Below are positions 8,785 through 17,517 of a stretch of 64,000 nt of DNA, one piece after another (position 1 is the stretch's first letter; each line of letters starts with the position of its first letter). Under the pieces are notes generated by a model. It did no database searches. It was not told where the DNA came from and worked only from the letters and a program-made list of their open reading frames with translations. The stretch lies in the NCBI GenBank assembly GCA_002167845.2, contig NHBO02000001.1, forward strand, positions 1-64,000, in the 5' to 3' direction. The DNA comes from Phycisphaera sp. TMED9 (GTDB lineage: Bacteria; Planctomycetota; Phycisphaerae; Phycisphaerales; SM1A02). Made by a program: the position numbers and the translations under genes.

Positions 8785-9072
8785 ATGGTCGAGAAACTCG
8801 CAGAAGACGCGATCGAGAGTGGCCTGGCGGAGCGTCCGGACTGGTCCAGAAATGGAGATTCCATTCAACGGACCTTCGCGTTCGGTGACTTTCTGGGGTC
8901 GATGGACTTCGTCACGAGAATCGCGGCGCATGCCGAGGAGATTCAGCATCATCCGGACATTCTGATCCGCTACTCGAAGGTGACGCTGACGCTCTCGACC
9001 CATGATGCGGGTGGTCTCTCCGCCAAGGACATGGACTTCGCCGCCGACTGCGACCGCCTCTACACCGCGTAG
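8785..9072 (+). CDS. Pterin-4a-carbinolamine dehydratase
   Basis: 95 aa from the internal ATG at 8785; the ORF's 90-codon upstream part overlaps gluQRS and has no family similarity. The family signature is clear: EEIQHHPDILIRYSKVTLTLSTHDAGGLSAKDMDFA contains the E-x3-HHP, aromatic, TH and D positions of PCD/DCoH. The enzyme dehydrates 4a-hydroxytetrahydrobiopterin; bacterial copies support pterin-dependent hydroxylases or a molybdopterin role. No aromatic amino-acid hydroxylase is nearby. It ends 6 nt from the convergent mcsB stop. Confidence 0.93.
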   Translation: MVEKLAEDAIESGLAERPDWSRNGDSIQRTFAFGDFLGSMDFVTRIAAHAEEIQHHPDILIRYSKVTLTLSTHDAGGLSAKDMDFAADCDRLYTA

Positions 9073-9078
9073 GTCGGT

Positions 9079-10167
9079 TCAGTACGGTTCGGTCAGTGCG
9101 GTTCGAACCAGATCCGCCCGCCGCCGGCGGGTGCGTTCGTCATCGAGCAGGCGATCTTCGGGAACCGGCTCGAGCGCCGTGTTGTCGATGCTGTCGGGTT
9201 GAACGCGTCGAAGGTGAGCGGGTTGAACTTCGAGGAAGAGCCGCTGGACGGTTCCGAGGGGGATGTCGGTGAGCAGTCCGAGCGCGATGCCGAGCCGGAC
9301 CCGACTCAGATGCTTCATGGATTCCTCGATGGCCAGGAGTCGCGCCGATCGCAGCGTTCCAAGGGCGCGATGGACCCGGTCCTCCAGGAGCGTCGAACTT
9401 CGTTCGATCAGGATGTCTCTGGCCATGCGTTCGTAGGCGACGATGCGGGGCACGATCTCACCGACGAAGGTCGCCAGCAGATCCGTTTCCGAAACGCCGA
9501 GCGTGAGCTGATTGCTGACCTGATAGAAGTCGCCGCTGCTGTCCGAGCCCTCGCCGTAGAAACCGCGAACCGCGAGATCGAGGTCGTTGGAAGCTCGGCG
9601 AAGCCGCTCGAGTTCGTTGGTGAGACGAAGGCCGGGAAGATGGAGCATCACGGAAAATCTGATGGCGGTGCCCACGTTCGTGGGGCAGGCGGTCAGATAT
9701 CCCCAGCGAGGATGGACCGCGATGTCCGCGTTTCGCTCGAGACGCCGGTCGAAGTCGACGACCCGCCTCCAGGCTTCTTCGAGTTCGAGTCCCGGAAGAA
9801 GGACCTGCATCCGGAGATGGTCTTCTTCGTTGACCATCACGCTGAGTTGTTCGTCGTCCGCGATCGCGACGGCCCGCGGCGAGACCGACTCGAGGAACTG
9901 ACGGGAGACCAGATGCCGTTCGAAGAGCAGTCGTCGATCCTCGGGAGTCGACTGTTGAAGATCGATCCAGACGAGTTCTTCGCTGCGTTCGCCGGCGAGT
10001 GGAAGCGTCTGCACGAGCCGGAGGACTTCTCGCTTCTCGACGTCACTCGCTTGATTGACGAAGGGGAGTCCGCTCAGGTTTCGGGCGAGGCGGGCCCGGC
10101 TCGAGACGACCACGTCGGCATCGGGGCCGGAGTGTTCGATCCAGGGTCCGGTCTGCTTCAACTTCAC
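9079..10167 (-). CDS. mcsB: Protein arginine kinase McsB
   Basis: 362 aa with a GTG start. ATP:guanido phosphotransferase fold: DVVVSSRARLARNLSGLPF near the start, the catalytic-cysteine segment YLTACPTNVGT in the middle, and FYGEGSDSSGDFYQVSNQLTLG in the guanidino-binding region. McsB phosphorylates arginines and marks proteins for ClpCP in Firmicutes. It follows mcsA on the same strand with a 105-nt gap. CtsR and ClpC, the usual partners in Bacillus, are not in this window. Confidence 0.95.
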   Translation of the reverse strand: MKLKQTGPWIEHSGPDADVVVSSRARLARNLSGLPFVNQASDVEKREVLRLVQTLPLAGERSEELVWIDLQQSTPEDRRLLFERHLVSRQFLESVSPRAVAIADDEQLSVMVNEEDHLRMQVLLPGLELEEAWRRVVDFDRRLERNADIAVHPRWGYLTACPTNVGTAIRFSVMLHLPGLRLTNELERLRRASNDLDLAVRGFYGEGSDSSGDFYQVSNQLTLGVSETDLLATFVGEIVPRIVAYERMARDILIERSSTLLEDRVHRALGTLRSARLLAIEESMKHLSRVRLGIALGLLTDIPLGTVQRLFLEVQPAHLRRVQPDSIDNTALEPVPEDRLLDDERTRRRRADLVRTALTEPY

Positions 10168-10272
10168 GGCGTGGTTCCGGTTCGGGACGTCCCGAGGACT
10201 GAGGACGGAGGGTTTCGAAGAAGGTCGGGAGGCGGTCGGGTGTCGACCGTCCGAAGACGACGGGACGAGGTG

Positions 10273-10776
10273 TCAGTCGCCGCTTTCGCTCGCAAGGGTA
10301 TGAAGGCGATCCCGCAGGCTCGCGGCTCGTTCGTACTGTTCGCTCGCGACCGCTCGGTCGAGTTCTTCAATCAGGCTTCGACGGAGTGCCTGCAGATCGA
10401 TCAGGGCCGAAGAGCGATCCGGAACGCGACCCGTGTGGTTCGAAGCGCCGTTCTGTGACCGCGCGATCACGCCGTCCAACTGCTTGCAGAATGCTTCGTA
10501 GCATTCGGGACACCCCAGAAGACCGGTCTTTCTGAATCGAGCGAAGGTCGATCCGCACGTTTCGCAGGCGGCGGGTTTCTCGACCTTCTTCGGCGATTGC
10601 GTCGGTGCCTGCATCGTGGCGAACTGGGTGAGCAGATCGGTCACCGGGGCGCTCTGCGGAACCTGAAAACCGGCCTCGATCGCATGTTCCCTGCAGAGGT
10701 GCACATGGACCCCTTTGATGGCGTCGATCTCATGGACTTCCGCCGGCTTGTCGCATTGGTCGCACTTCGTATTCAT
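10273..10776 (-). CDS. mcsA: McsA-like zinc-finger/UVR-motif protein
   Basis: 167 aa, ATG start. It has two Cys pairs at the N-terminus (CDQCDKPAEVHE...HLC), a second zinc knuckle (CETCGSTFARF...GCPECYEAF) and a C-terminal UvrB/UvrC motif (LRRSLIEELDRAVASEQYERAASLRDRL). This order is that of McsA, the activator of the arginine kinase McsB. Its position directly upstream of mcsB supports the call. Confidence 0.9.
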   Translation of the reverse strand: MNTKCDQCDKPAEVHEIDAIKGVHVHLCREHAIEAGFQVPQSAPVTDLLTQFATMQAPTQSPKKVEKPAACETCGSTFARFRKTGLLGCPECYEAFCKQLDGVIARSQNGASNHTGRVPDRSSALIDLQALRRSLIEELDRAVASEQYERAASLRDRLHTLASESGD

Positions 10777-10862
10777 GCCTGTCTCAACGATAGCGTGCCA
10801 CTCGCATCAATGGCGAATCTTGCCCGGAACTTCCAGCGGTTGTTTCGATTCATCGGGTGGGG

Positions 10863-11723
10863 TCATCGCCCCAGAGCCTCTCGGATGCCGGTGAGTGACC
10901 GGATCAGGGATGCGGCTTCTTCGAGGGGGAGCACCGTGGCCCGGTCGCTGCGGGCACTCGGGGGGTCAGGGTGGGTCTCGAGGAACACGGCCTCGACGCC
11001 CGCCGCGACCGCCGCTCTCGCCAGCAGGGCCGCTCGATCCGGCCGGCCGCCGCTCATGTTCCCTTCGCCACCCGGCAGTTGCGTCGAATGGGTGACGTCG
11101 AAGCAGAGGGGTGCCTTGAACTCCGAAGCGATGTCCTGCAGATCTCCGAGTCCGACGAAATCATTGACCAGGCGGTGGTAGCCGAAGAAGGTGCCTCGCT
11201 CCGTCGCCATCATTCGCGTACAGCCGGATTCGCGGAGTTTCTCGAGGACATTTCGCATCTCGGCGGGGGAGAGGAACTGCCCCTTCTTGACCGCGACAGA
11301 TGTTCCGGTCGCACCACATGCCGCCAGAAGGTCGGTCTGACGACACAGGAATGCAGGTACCTGAATGATGTCGACGACTTCTGAGACCGGGTCGGCCTGC
11401 CCGGCTTCGTGAACATCGGTCAGAACGGGGACGTTGAAGGCCTCCCGGATCGAGGCGAGTTGTTGAAGCCCGGCATCGAGGCCGGGACCGCGGTCCGAGG
11501 AGATGCTCGACCGATTGGCCTTGTCGAAGCTCGCCTTGAAGACGAACGTCGCGCCCGCCGCGTCGCAGGCGGCCTTCATGGTCTCGGCGATTCGGCGGTT
11601 CAGATCATCCGATTCGAGAACGCAGGGGCCGCCGATGACCAGAAGCGGCCGGGCGGGGGCGAGTGCTCCCTGGTCCCACCACTGGTGGAGGCTTCGGGCG
11701 GTGTCGTCGATCGCGTGGGGCAT
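10863..11723 (-). CDS. kdsA: 3-deoxy-8-phosphooctulonate (Kdo-8-P) synthase
   Basis: 286 aa, usual length. Motifs of the DAHP/Kdo8P synthase family: VIGGPCVLES, FKASFDKANRSS, LTDVHEAGQ, QVPAFLCRQTDLL, KKGQFLSPAEM, and FDVTHSTQLPGG. It condenses phosphoenolpyruvate with arabinose-5-phosphate for Kdo of lipopolysaccharide, which implies an LPS-bearing outer membrane. The FDVTHSTQLP context, with the Cys in the PCVLES segment, suggests possible metal dependence, but I cannot assign the class. Other kds or lpx genes are absent here. Confidence 0.96.
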   Translation of the reverse strand: MPHAIDDTARSLHQWWDQGALAPARPLLVIGGPCVLESDDLNRRIAETMKAACDAAGATFVFKASFDKANRSSISSDRGPGLDAGLQQLASIREAFNVPVLTDVHEAGQADPVSEVVDIIQVPAFLCRQTDLLAACGATGTSVAVKKGQFLSPAEMRNVLEKLRESGCTRMMATERGTFFGYHRLVNDFVGLGDLQDIASEFKAPLCFDVTHSTQLPGGEGNMSGGRPDRAALLARAAVAAGVEAVFLETHPDPPSARSDRATVLPLEEAASLIRSLTGIREALGR

Positions 11724-11941
11724 CAGTGGCGTCCGAATCAGGGTGGGGGGATCCCGGACAAAGTCGTCCGGACGGCTTTTTCCGTCCGATAACGAGTCGC
11801 TTTTGCGGCCTCGGGTGGGGCCTCCAAACCAAACGACCGGAACGAGCGTACCTCACCTCAGACGACGTCGCATCCATCCGATGCTGACAAGGTTCCGCAC
11901 CGTCCCCGACTGCTGTCGGGTCTGACTCCTAGGAGGCTCCT

Positions 11942-12730
11942 ATGGCTGCTCTACCCCGTGAACCCGAAGCGTTCGGCGAACAGGTCTTCGCCATCATGCG
12001 CCGAAACTGGCCCGATCACGAAGTGATTCTGACCGGCCCTTTCGATCTGGTGGTCAACGGTCGGCATCTTGGGTTGGAGAACCTCTATCGGATGGTTCTG
12101 GGCTCTCCCGATCGAGGCTCGGAGATCGTCGAGGACTACCTCGAGAAGATCTTCGATGGTGACGAATTCGGTGGTACGCCCATCCCCTGGGAACTCGCGA
12201 AGTTGCGGGTGATGCCGCGCATCCAGCCTGATTCGATCTTTCAACAACTCGACCGGGCGCAGGTCGCTCATATTCCGTGGGTCAACGGCACCGTGATCGT
12301 CTTCGTCCTCGACATGCCTCAGGTGACCGTCTCGGTCACCATCGAGCAGGTCGTCCAATGGGGTACGAGCGTGGACGAACTCGACGAGATCGCCCGGGCC
12401 AATCTCGAGCGGTACTCCCCCGATCTGCAGATCCAGGTGATCGAAAGTCAGGACGGTGGTCGGGCGGCATTGCTGGGCGAGCACGACGGGTACGACGCCT
12501 CGCGCGTGCTTCTCGGGAAACTTCATGCTCGACTGGCGCCGGAACTCGACGGTGACTTCTTCGTCGCCATGCCTTCTCGCGACATGTTCGTCGCGATGAC
12601 CGCGAATCCGGAGCACTTCGTCGATCGATTGCGAAAGCGGGTCGATCAGGACTACAAGCGCCTGCCGTATCCGATCACCAAGGAACTGTTCCTGGTGACT
12701 CGCGACGGCATCGCCGGCACCGCGGCCTGA
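11942..12730 (+). CDS. DUF1444 (YtpQ-like) protein
   Basis: 262 aa; the ATG follows a perfect AGGAGG. Soluble, no signal peptide or membrane segment. It resembles the DUF1444/YtpQ family in the alternation of an acidic N-terminal half (LGLENLYRMVLGSPDRGSEIVEDYLEKIF) and a beta-rich C-terminal half (VPQ-like VTVSVTIEQ, FVAMPSRDMFVAM, FLVTRDGI). The biochemical role is unknown. It stands alone between two minus-strand genes, with a 218-nt upstream region shared with divergent kdsA. Confidence 0.6.
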   Translation: MAALPREPEAFGEQVFAIMRRNWPDHEVILTGPFDLVVNGRHLGLENLYRMVLGSPDRGSEIVEDYLEKIFDGDEFGGTPIPWELAKLRVMPRIQPDSIFQQLDRAQVAHIPWVNGTVIVFVLDMPQVTVSVTIEQVVQWGTSVDELDEIARANLERYSPDLQIQVIESQDGGRAALLGEHDGYDASRVLLGKLHARLAPELDGDFFVAMPSRDMFVAMTANPEHFVDRLRKRVDQDYKRLPYPITKELFLVTRDGIAGTAA

Positions 12731-12743
12731 TCACATGCGGCGC

Positions 12744-13325
12744 TCACCCGCCGGATGACAGGAAGTTCGCCAGCAGCTTCGGGCCTTCAAGCGTGAGGAA
12801 ACTCTCCGGGTGGAACTGCACGCCTTCGATCGGGGGTCCCGATCCCTGATGGCGAAGCCCCATGACCAGTCCGTCCTCGAGCCATGCCGAGATGGTCCAG
12901 TCGTCCGGCACCGTCTCGCGTTCGACGATCAGCGAGTGGTATCGCGTCGCTTGAAACGGATTTGGAAGGCCTCGGAAGACGCCCTGGTCATCGTGATGCA
13001 CGAGGGAGGTCTTGCCATGAACCGGCACCCGGCTTCGGTTGACGACCATTCCGTGCAGGTCCCCGATGGTCTGGTGTCCCAGGCACACGCCGAGAATCGG
13101 AATGCGGCCTCGGAGTCGCTCGACGACACCGGCGCTCACGCCCGCCTCCTTCGGCGTGCATGGTCCGGGTGAGATCACGAGATGCGTGGGGTCGAGGCCG
13201 GCGGCCTCGTCCGGAGTGATGCGATCATTCCGAACCACGCGCACCTCGAGATCCGGGTCGATCTCGCCGATTCGCTGGACGAGGTTGAACGTGAACGAGT
13301 CGTAGTTGTCGATGAGCAGCAGCAT
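12744..13325 (-). CDS. pabA: Anthranilate/aminodeoxychorismate synthase glutaminase
   Basis: 193 aa class I glutamine amidotransferase. The nucleophile Cys is in ILGVCLGHQTIGD, the catalytic His/Glu in VQFHPESFLT, and the N-terminus MLLLIDNYDSFTFNL is typical of TrpG/PabA. It supplies ammonia to the chorismate-using large subunit for tryptophan or folate synthesis; the sequence alone does not separate trpG from pabA, and many organisms use one for both. No trpE or pabB is adjacent. The unknown protein gene lies 14 nt upstream on the same strand. Confidence 0.93.
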   Translation of the reverse strand: MLLLIDNYDSFTFNLVQRIGEIDPDLEVRVVRNDRITPDEAAGLDPTHLVISPGPCTPKEAGVSAGVVERLRGRIPILGVCLGHQTIGDLHGMVVNRSRVPVHGKTSLVHHDDQGVFRGLPNPFQATRYHSLIVERETVPDDWTISAWLEDGLVMGLRHQGSGPPIEGVQFHPESFLTLEGPKLLANFLSSGG

Positions 13326-13339
13326 CGGAGTCGATGGCT

Positions 13340-13756
13340 TCAGGCTTCCGCCGAGTCCGGTGTGAACGTCGCGCCCGGATGCATGTAGAAGTTCACCATC
13401 TCGCCGGTTGCGAATTCACCCGCGGACTGGCCTTCGAACATCTCCAGCCGAATCGGGACCACGAGATCCAACAGGACTTCGTTGGCGGTGGGGTCGATGG
13501 CCAGCACGGTGCCTTGCACGATCCGGGGTCGTCCGTCGAGCGGTTCGATGAAGTTTCCGCCCGCACCGGTCCGGTGCATGCGCAGCGCCTGGCCTCGGAC
13601 GCGCCCACGGATGCGTCGTCCGATCGGCGCATCGAATCCATCCGGAACCTGCAGCTCGAGTCGGTAACCGGTGCCCGGCACCGCGAAGGTCCCGACACCC
13701 GCGTCGAGGTGCAGGAGCTTGAATTCGGCGATTTCGAGCGAGATCTGACTGGTCAC
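13340..13756 (-). CDS. Conserved-looking hypothetical protein
   Basis: 138 aa with a GTG start. I do not recognise a family. It is beta-rich and soluble: an N-terminal segment ISLEIAEFKLLHLD, then RGRVRGQALRMHRTGAGGNFIEPLDGRPRIVQGTVLAIDPTANEVLLDLVVPIRLEM, which reads like a small beta-barrel with hydrophobic/charged alternation, and a short ending with YMHPGATFTPDS. Same strand as pabA (14-nt gap) and probably co-transcribed. Confidence 0.6.
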   Translation of the reverse strand: MTSQISLEIAEFKLLHLDAGVGTFAVPGTGYRLELQVPDGFDAPIGRRIRGRVRGQALRMHRTGAGGNFIEPLDGRPRIVQGTVLAIDPTANEVLLDLVVPIRLEMFEGQSAGEFATGEMVNFYMHPGATFTPDSAEA

Positions 13757-13895
13757 GTGATTCGACTCCTTGGCGGGTTCGAGCGGGTGGAGATCCTCCC
13801 CGCGGCCGCGATGGCGAATGATACCGCCCGGAGCGGGGTCGGTCGGCGAGGTGATCGATCAAGTGTCGGAGTCGGTCGTCGATGAACGCTCCGGG

Positions 13896-15980
13896 TCATT
13901 CGCCTCCGGACTGCCGCTGGTCGACCTGGTCGGCCTGATCGATCTGGTCGCCTTCAGCCTCCTCCGCCTTGGCGCGGGCCGCATCCTGCGCGGACCTTCG
14001 CTCCGCCAGCCGCTCTTCGGTCTTGGCGGCCTGTTCCTCGCCCATCTCGTCGAGGCGGGCGGTGTCCTTCGCCGAGAGGAAGGTGTACGGGGGCGGCTTG
14101 GTCGACTTCCACTGGTCGCCATCGGTGACGTCGCGGACCGCGCTCCGGCCCGTTCGCATTGCGGCTCGAGGGTCCGCGGCGTCGAGATTCGGATCCTTCG
14201 GTTCGTTCGGAGGATCGGCCCGTTGGATCTGCAGGGTCTGGGTCGGGAACGCGAAGTCGATGCCCAGTTCGCCGGCGATGCGGATCATGTCCAGCATCAA
14301 TCGGTGTCGCTCACGCAGTTCGGTCTGCCAGTCCGGCGCCTCCCAGAACACGTAGACGAGGATCTCGAGCGCACTGTCGCCGAAGCCGTTCAGCCAGACC
14401 TGGTAGTAATCCTTGCGGGTGTATGGATGCTCGCGGACGAGTTCCCGGATCGCCTCGCAGAACGCGTCGACGCGGGCGGGTGGGGTCCCGTAGAGGATGC
14501 CGACCTTCGTCGACCACCGTCGATATCGACGCGCGCCGTAGTTGTCGACCTTGTCGGTGATCAGGTTCGCGTTGGGAATCGTGACCAGCGAGTTGTAGAA
14601 GGTCCGGACCCTGGTCGAACGGAGGCCGACCGTCTCGACGTTCCCTTCGACGCCGTCGATCACGACCCAGTCCCCGACGTGGAAGGGCCGGTCGAGAATG
14701 ACCGTGACGCTCCCGAAGAGGTTTTCGAGCGAGTTCTTGAACGCGAAGGCGAAGCCGAAGGAACCGATTCCGACCGCCGCGAGCAGTGGGCCGAGGTTGA
14801 GGCCGAGGATCGGGGCCACGTTGAGCAGGCCGAAGATCACCAGGAGGACCTTGGCGGTCTTCCGGACCATTGGCACGAGGATGTCGTCGAGTTTGTTTTC
14901 GCTGGCCGCGACCTTGACGCTGATGAAGTCGGCGAGCAGATCGATGCTGCGCCATCCGGCCCACAGGAGGGAGAGCACGAACGCGAACTGGGCGGCCGGC
15001 TGCAGAATGGTCAGGCCCGCGATCGGCAACTCGAGGAAGTTGATCAGGAGAAGCCAGATGAGCGTCGCCGCCACCACCCCGATGCTCCGGCTCGCTCGCC
15101 GGACCGCGTCGTCGTCGGGTCCCGCCTTCAATCGGTGACTCATGGAACGAAAGATGCGTCGCGCCACGAATCGCGTCAGCGTGTCGACGATGAGTCCGAC
15201 GAGAATGATCAGGCCCAGGCCGATCCACTGCCAGACCGCGAGGAACACGAACCGTTGAAGCATCCAGTCCGGGCCGTTGAGGTTCACCCACTCCGCCAGA
15301 TTCCCGGGCTCCGACTTCTCTTCCTCGGCGGTGCCCGCGCGCTCGCGTCGATCGGCGATGATGGCGTCGGTCACCGCGTCGAGCTCCGAGGCCATGACCG
15401 CTTCCTTGGCGAAGCGATAAGCCCCATCCTCACCGCGGACGATCTCGACCCGCCACTTGCCGCCGGTTCGCTTCTCAAGCGCGGTGCTGCGATCCCGTAT
15501 CTCGGGCGGCATCGAATCGGAGGCGGGAAACACCACGGTCCGGATCTTCGCGTCGTCGGCCTTCGGAAGCGACGCCGAGGTCTCCTCGTTCCATCCGAGC
15601 CAGGCCAGGGCGCTTCGGAGGTCGCGGACGACCCGGTCGCGGACCGCGGCCGTGGGTGGCAGCGCGTCCTTCGTGAAGCAACCGGCCACCGCGGGAGCAC
15701 CCACCGAGGAATCGGCGCCGATGAGGAATTCAAGTACCGCGCGCGGGGACGCCTGCGCGTCCGGAATCGGCGGCGGCGTGGTGGCTTCCGCGTCCGCGGG
15801 AGGCGTCGGCATCGGTGGCGTGGCCGCCACCATCGGCGTCACGGCGAGCACCACGCCCAGCATCAGGGCGATCACCGGGGCCAGCGGACCGAGTGCCGAA
15901 CGGGTCGGTACGACGAGGCGGCTCCGTCGTTGTTGCATTGCGTCCGGGATCGTCCTTGGGCTCGTCCTCGTGGTCGTCAT
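13896..15980 (-). CDS. Large MscS-family mechanosensitive channel
   Basis: 694 aa. The ATG at 15980 overlaps the stop of the repeat-protein gene by ATGA. A long N-terminus holds one hydrophobic segment (residues about 30-52), then a folded extracytoplasmic region (AVLEFLIGADSSVGAP...). After it come several transmembrane helices (about 265-420) and the MscS core: GIGSFGFAFAFKNSLENLFGSVTVILDRPFHVGDWVVIDGVEGNVETVGLRSTRVRTFYNS. The C-terminus is cytoplasmic and ends in a charged, Q/E/A-rich tail. It opens with membrane tension and releases osmolytes. The extra N-terminal domain and length place it with large MscS/MscK-type members. Confidence 0.92.
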   Translation of the reverse strand: MTTTRTSPRTIPDAMQQRRSRLVVPTRSALGPLAPVIALMLGVVLAVTPMVAATPPMPTPPADAEATTPPPIPDAQASPRAVLEFLIGADSSVGAPAVAGCFTKDALPPTAAVRDRVVRDLRSALAWLGWNEETSASLPKADDAKIRTVVFPASDSMPPEIRDRSTALEKRTGGKWRVEIVRGEDGAYRFAKEAVMASELDAVTDAIIADRRERAGTAEEEKSEPGNLAEWVNLNGPDWMLQRFVFLAVWQWIGLGLIILVGLIVDTLTRFVARRIFRSMSHRLKAGPDDDAVRRASRSIGVVAATLIWLLLINFLELPIAGLTILQPAAQFAFVLSLLWAGWRSIDLLADFISVKVAASENKLDDILVPMVRKTAKVLLVIFGLLNVAPILGLNLGPLLAAVGIGSFGFAFAFKNSLENLFGSVTVILDRPFHVGDWVVIDGVEGNVETVGLRSTRVRTFYNSLVTIPNANLITDKVDNYGARRYRRWSTKVGILYGTPPARVDAFCEAIRELVREHPYTRKDYYQVWLNGFGDSALEILVYVFWEAPDWQTELRERHRLMLDMIRIAGELGIDFAFPTQTLQIQRADPPNEPKDPNLDAADPRAAMRTGRSAVRDVTDGDQWKSTKPPPYTFLSAKDTARLDEMGEEQAAKTEERLAERRSAQDAARAKAEEAEGDQIDQADQVDQRQSGGE

Positions 15981-17416
15981 GGGGCCGAGACCTTTCGCTT
16001 GCGGGTTCCGGGCGCGTCGTAGACTTCGATCTCGCCTTCGCCGCGAGCATTCACGCCGACGCGAATGACTCTGGCGCCGTTTTCGTTCTGAATCGCCATG
16101 ACGCCACCGGGGCCATCCGTCGCGGCGCCCGCCGCGAATGCGACGCTGCCGCCGATGTCGAGGAGATTGATGAGACCGCCGCTCGGTGACGCCGCGATGG
16201 CCACCGATCGTCCGCCGGGTCCGAAGATCGAAAGTGCCGCCGGTCCGTCGCCGCGTGCTTCGATCGAACCACCGATGCCCTTGCTCTCGAGACCCACGGC
16301 GATGCGACCGCCTTCGCCGAGGCCCTGCATCGTGGCCGCAACTTGTGCGTTTCGGTCGTAGACCTGCATCACGCCGCCTTCGCTGTCACCGCCGGCTTCG
16401 ATGAACGGTTCGCCTTCGTTGTCTCCGAGGAAGAGCTTTCCACCGGATTCTCCCACCACCAGAGAACCGCATCGATCACCCGACAAGCTGGAGATCTCGA
16501 TCGCGCCATGGCCATCGGTGTCGACGCCGACCGCGGCCACGCTGATCGCATCACTGTTGCGAACCCGGACGCCGCTCCCACCATCGCCCGAGCCGATCGC
16601 GACGACTGGGACATCGTTGCGATCGTGGGTCTGCACCAGTCCGCCGGAAGTCGATGCATCGGCGGTGATGCGTACCTGGCCGCTGGGTGAGGACAGTCGG
16701 AGGCCGCCCCCGCTTCGCGTGGCCATCACGGAAGTCTGGATCTGGCGATCTCGAAGGAGATCGAGCCTTCCCGTCCCGATGAGCTTCGCCGACTCGCGAC
16801 CGTCTTCGTCGAGGAGCGTCACGCGTCCGCCATCGTTTCGAGCCCCGAGAACCGCGGTGCTCTGGCCGTCGGCGATCGCGGCGAATTCTCCGCCATCGGT
16901 GCCAACCCGAACTTCGGCCGCGGATTCGCCGTTGCCATCGGAAACCGAGATCAGCCCGCCACGATCGTCGGCGGAGATCGCGACGCCCACGGCACCGCCT
17001 CGGGTGTTCACTTCCAAGCGTCCCGCGGTTCCATCCGCGTACGCCGCGAAGACCTGTTCGCCGGCCTGATTCCAGAGTGCGAGATCGCCACCGGTTCCGT
17101 TTCCACCGAGCCGAGCGGAATTCGTGCCCGCATCGTCCCAGAGGTCGATTCGTCCGCCATGCTTCGCCGCGGAGGCGAGGGCGACGATGCGGCCACTCTC
17201 ATCGACGATCTCCAGGCGTTTGGTCCGGACCACGTCGGAGGCCGTCTGCAGGGAGGAGGCGGCGATCGATCCCGCGCCGATGGCGACGAGGGCGAGGGCC
17301 AGAACCCCTTTCTCAAGCCGGCGTCGGCGGTGACGTTCCGAGGCGAGTTCCCGGCTCAGTTGGTCGAGTCGGGCACCAAGGTCGGAGGAGGGGGACGCAG
17401 GCGAATCGATGGGCAT
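15977..17416 (-). CDS. Single-pass membrane protein with Gly-rich beta repeats
   Basis: 479 aa. A basic, coiled-coil-like cytoplasmic N-terminus (LDQLSRELASERHRRRRLEK) leads to one transmembrane helix (VLALALVAIGAGSIAASSL, residues about 38-57). The rest is a long array of approximately 20-30-residue units of the form GG-x-hydrophobic-x-V-x-D-x-x-G/N-x-x-A-x-h, for example GGLISVSDGNGESAAEVRVGTDGG and GGVMQVYDRNAQVAATMQGLGEGG. This would build a beta-solenoid-like extracytoplasmic rod. No family name recognised; function unknown. Its ATGA overlap with the MscS gene implies linked expression, perhaps linked function. Confidence 0.75.
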   Translation of the reverse strand: MPIDSPASPSSDLGARLDQLSRELASERHRRRRLEKGVLALALVAIGAGSIAASSLQTASDVVRTKRLEIVDESGRIVALASAAKHGGRIDLWDDAGTNSARLGGNGTGGDLALWNQAGEQVFAAYADGTAGRLEVNTRGGAVGVAISADDRGGLISVSDGNGESAAEVRVGTDGGEFAAIADGQSTAVLGARNDGGRVTLLDEDGRESAKLIGTGRLDLLRDRQIQTSVMATRSGGGLRLSSPSGQVRITADASTSGGLVQTHDRNDVPVVAIGSGDGGSGVRVRNSDAISVAAVGVDTDGHGAIEISSLSGDRCGSLVVGESGGKLFLGDNEGEPFIEAGGDSEGGVMQVYDRNAQVAATMQGLGEGGRIAVGLESKGIGGSIEARGDGPAALSIFGPGGRSVAIAASPSGGLINLLDIGGSVAFAAGAATDGPGGVMAIQNENGARVIRVGVNARGEGEIEVYDAPGTRKRKVSAP

Positions 17417-17517
17417 GTTTGGAGTCCTTGCTTCGGCGAGGCGCGGAGCGAAACCGCGTCGGCCAGTAGGATAACCTTGGCGAGGAACTCCACCTGCCTC
17501 CCCGGAGAATCACAGAG

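Noticed and set aside
13770-16022. 750-aa plus-strand ORF
   Set aside because: It runs antisense to the MscS gene; composition is driven by GC-rich codons and it has no domain, signal peptide or plausible start context.
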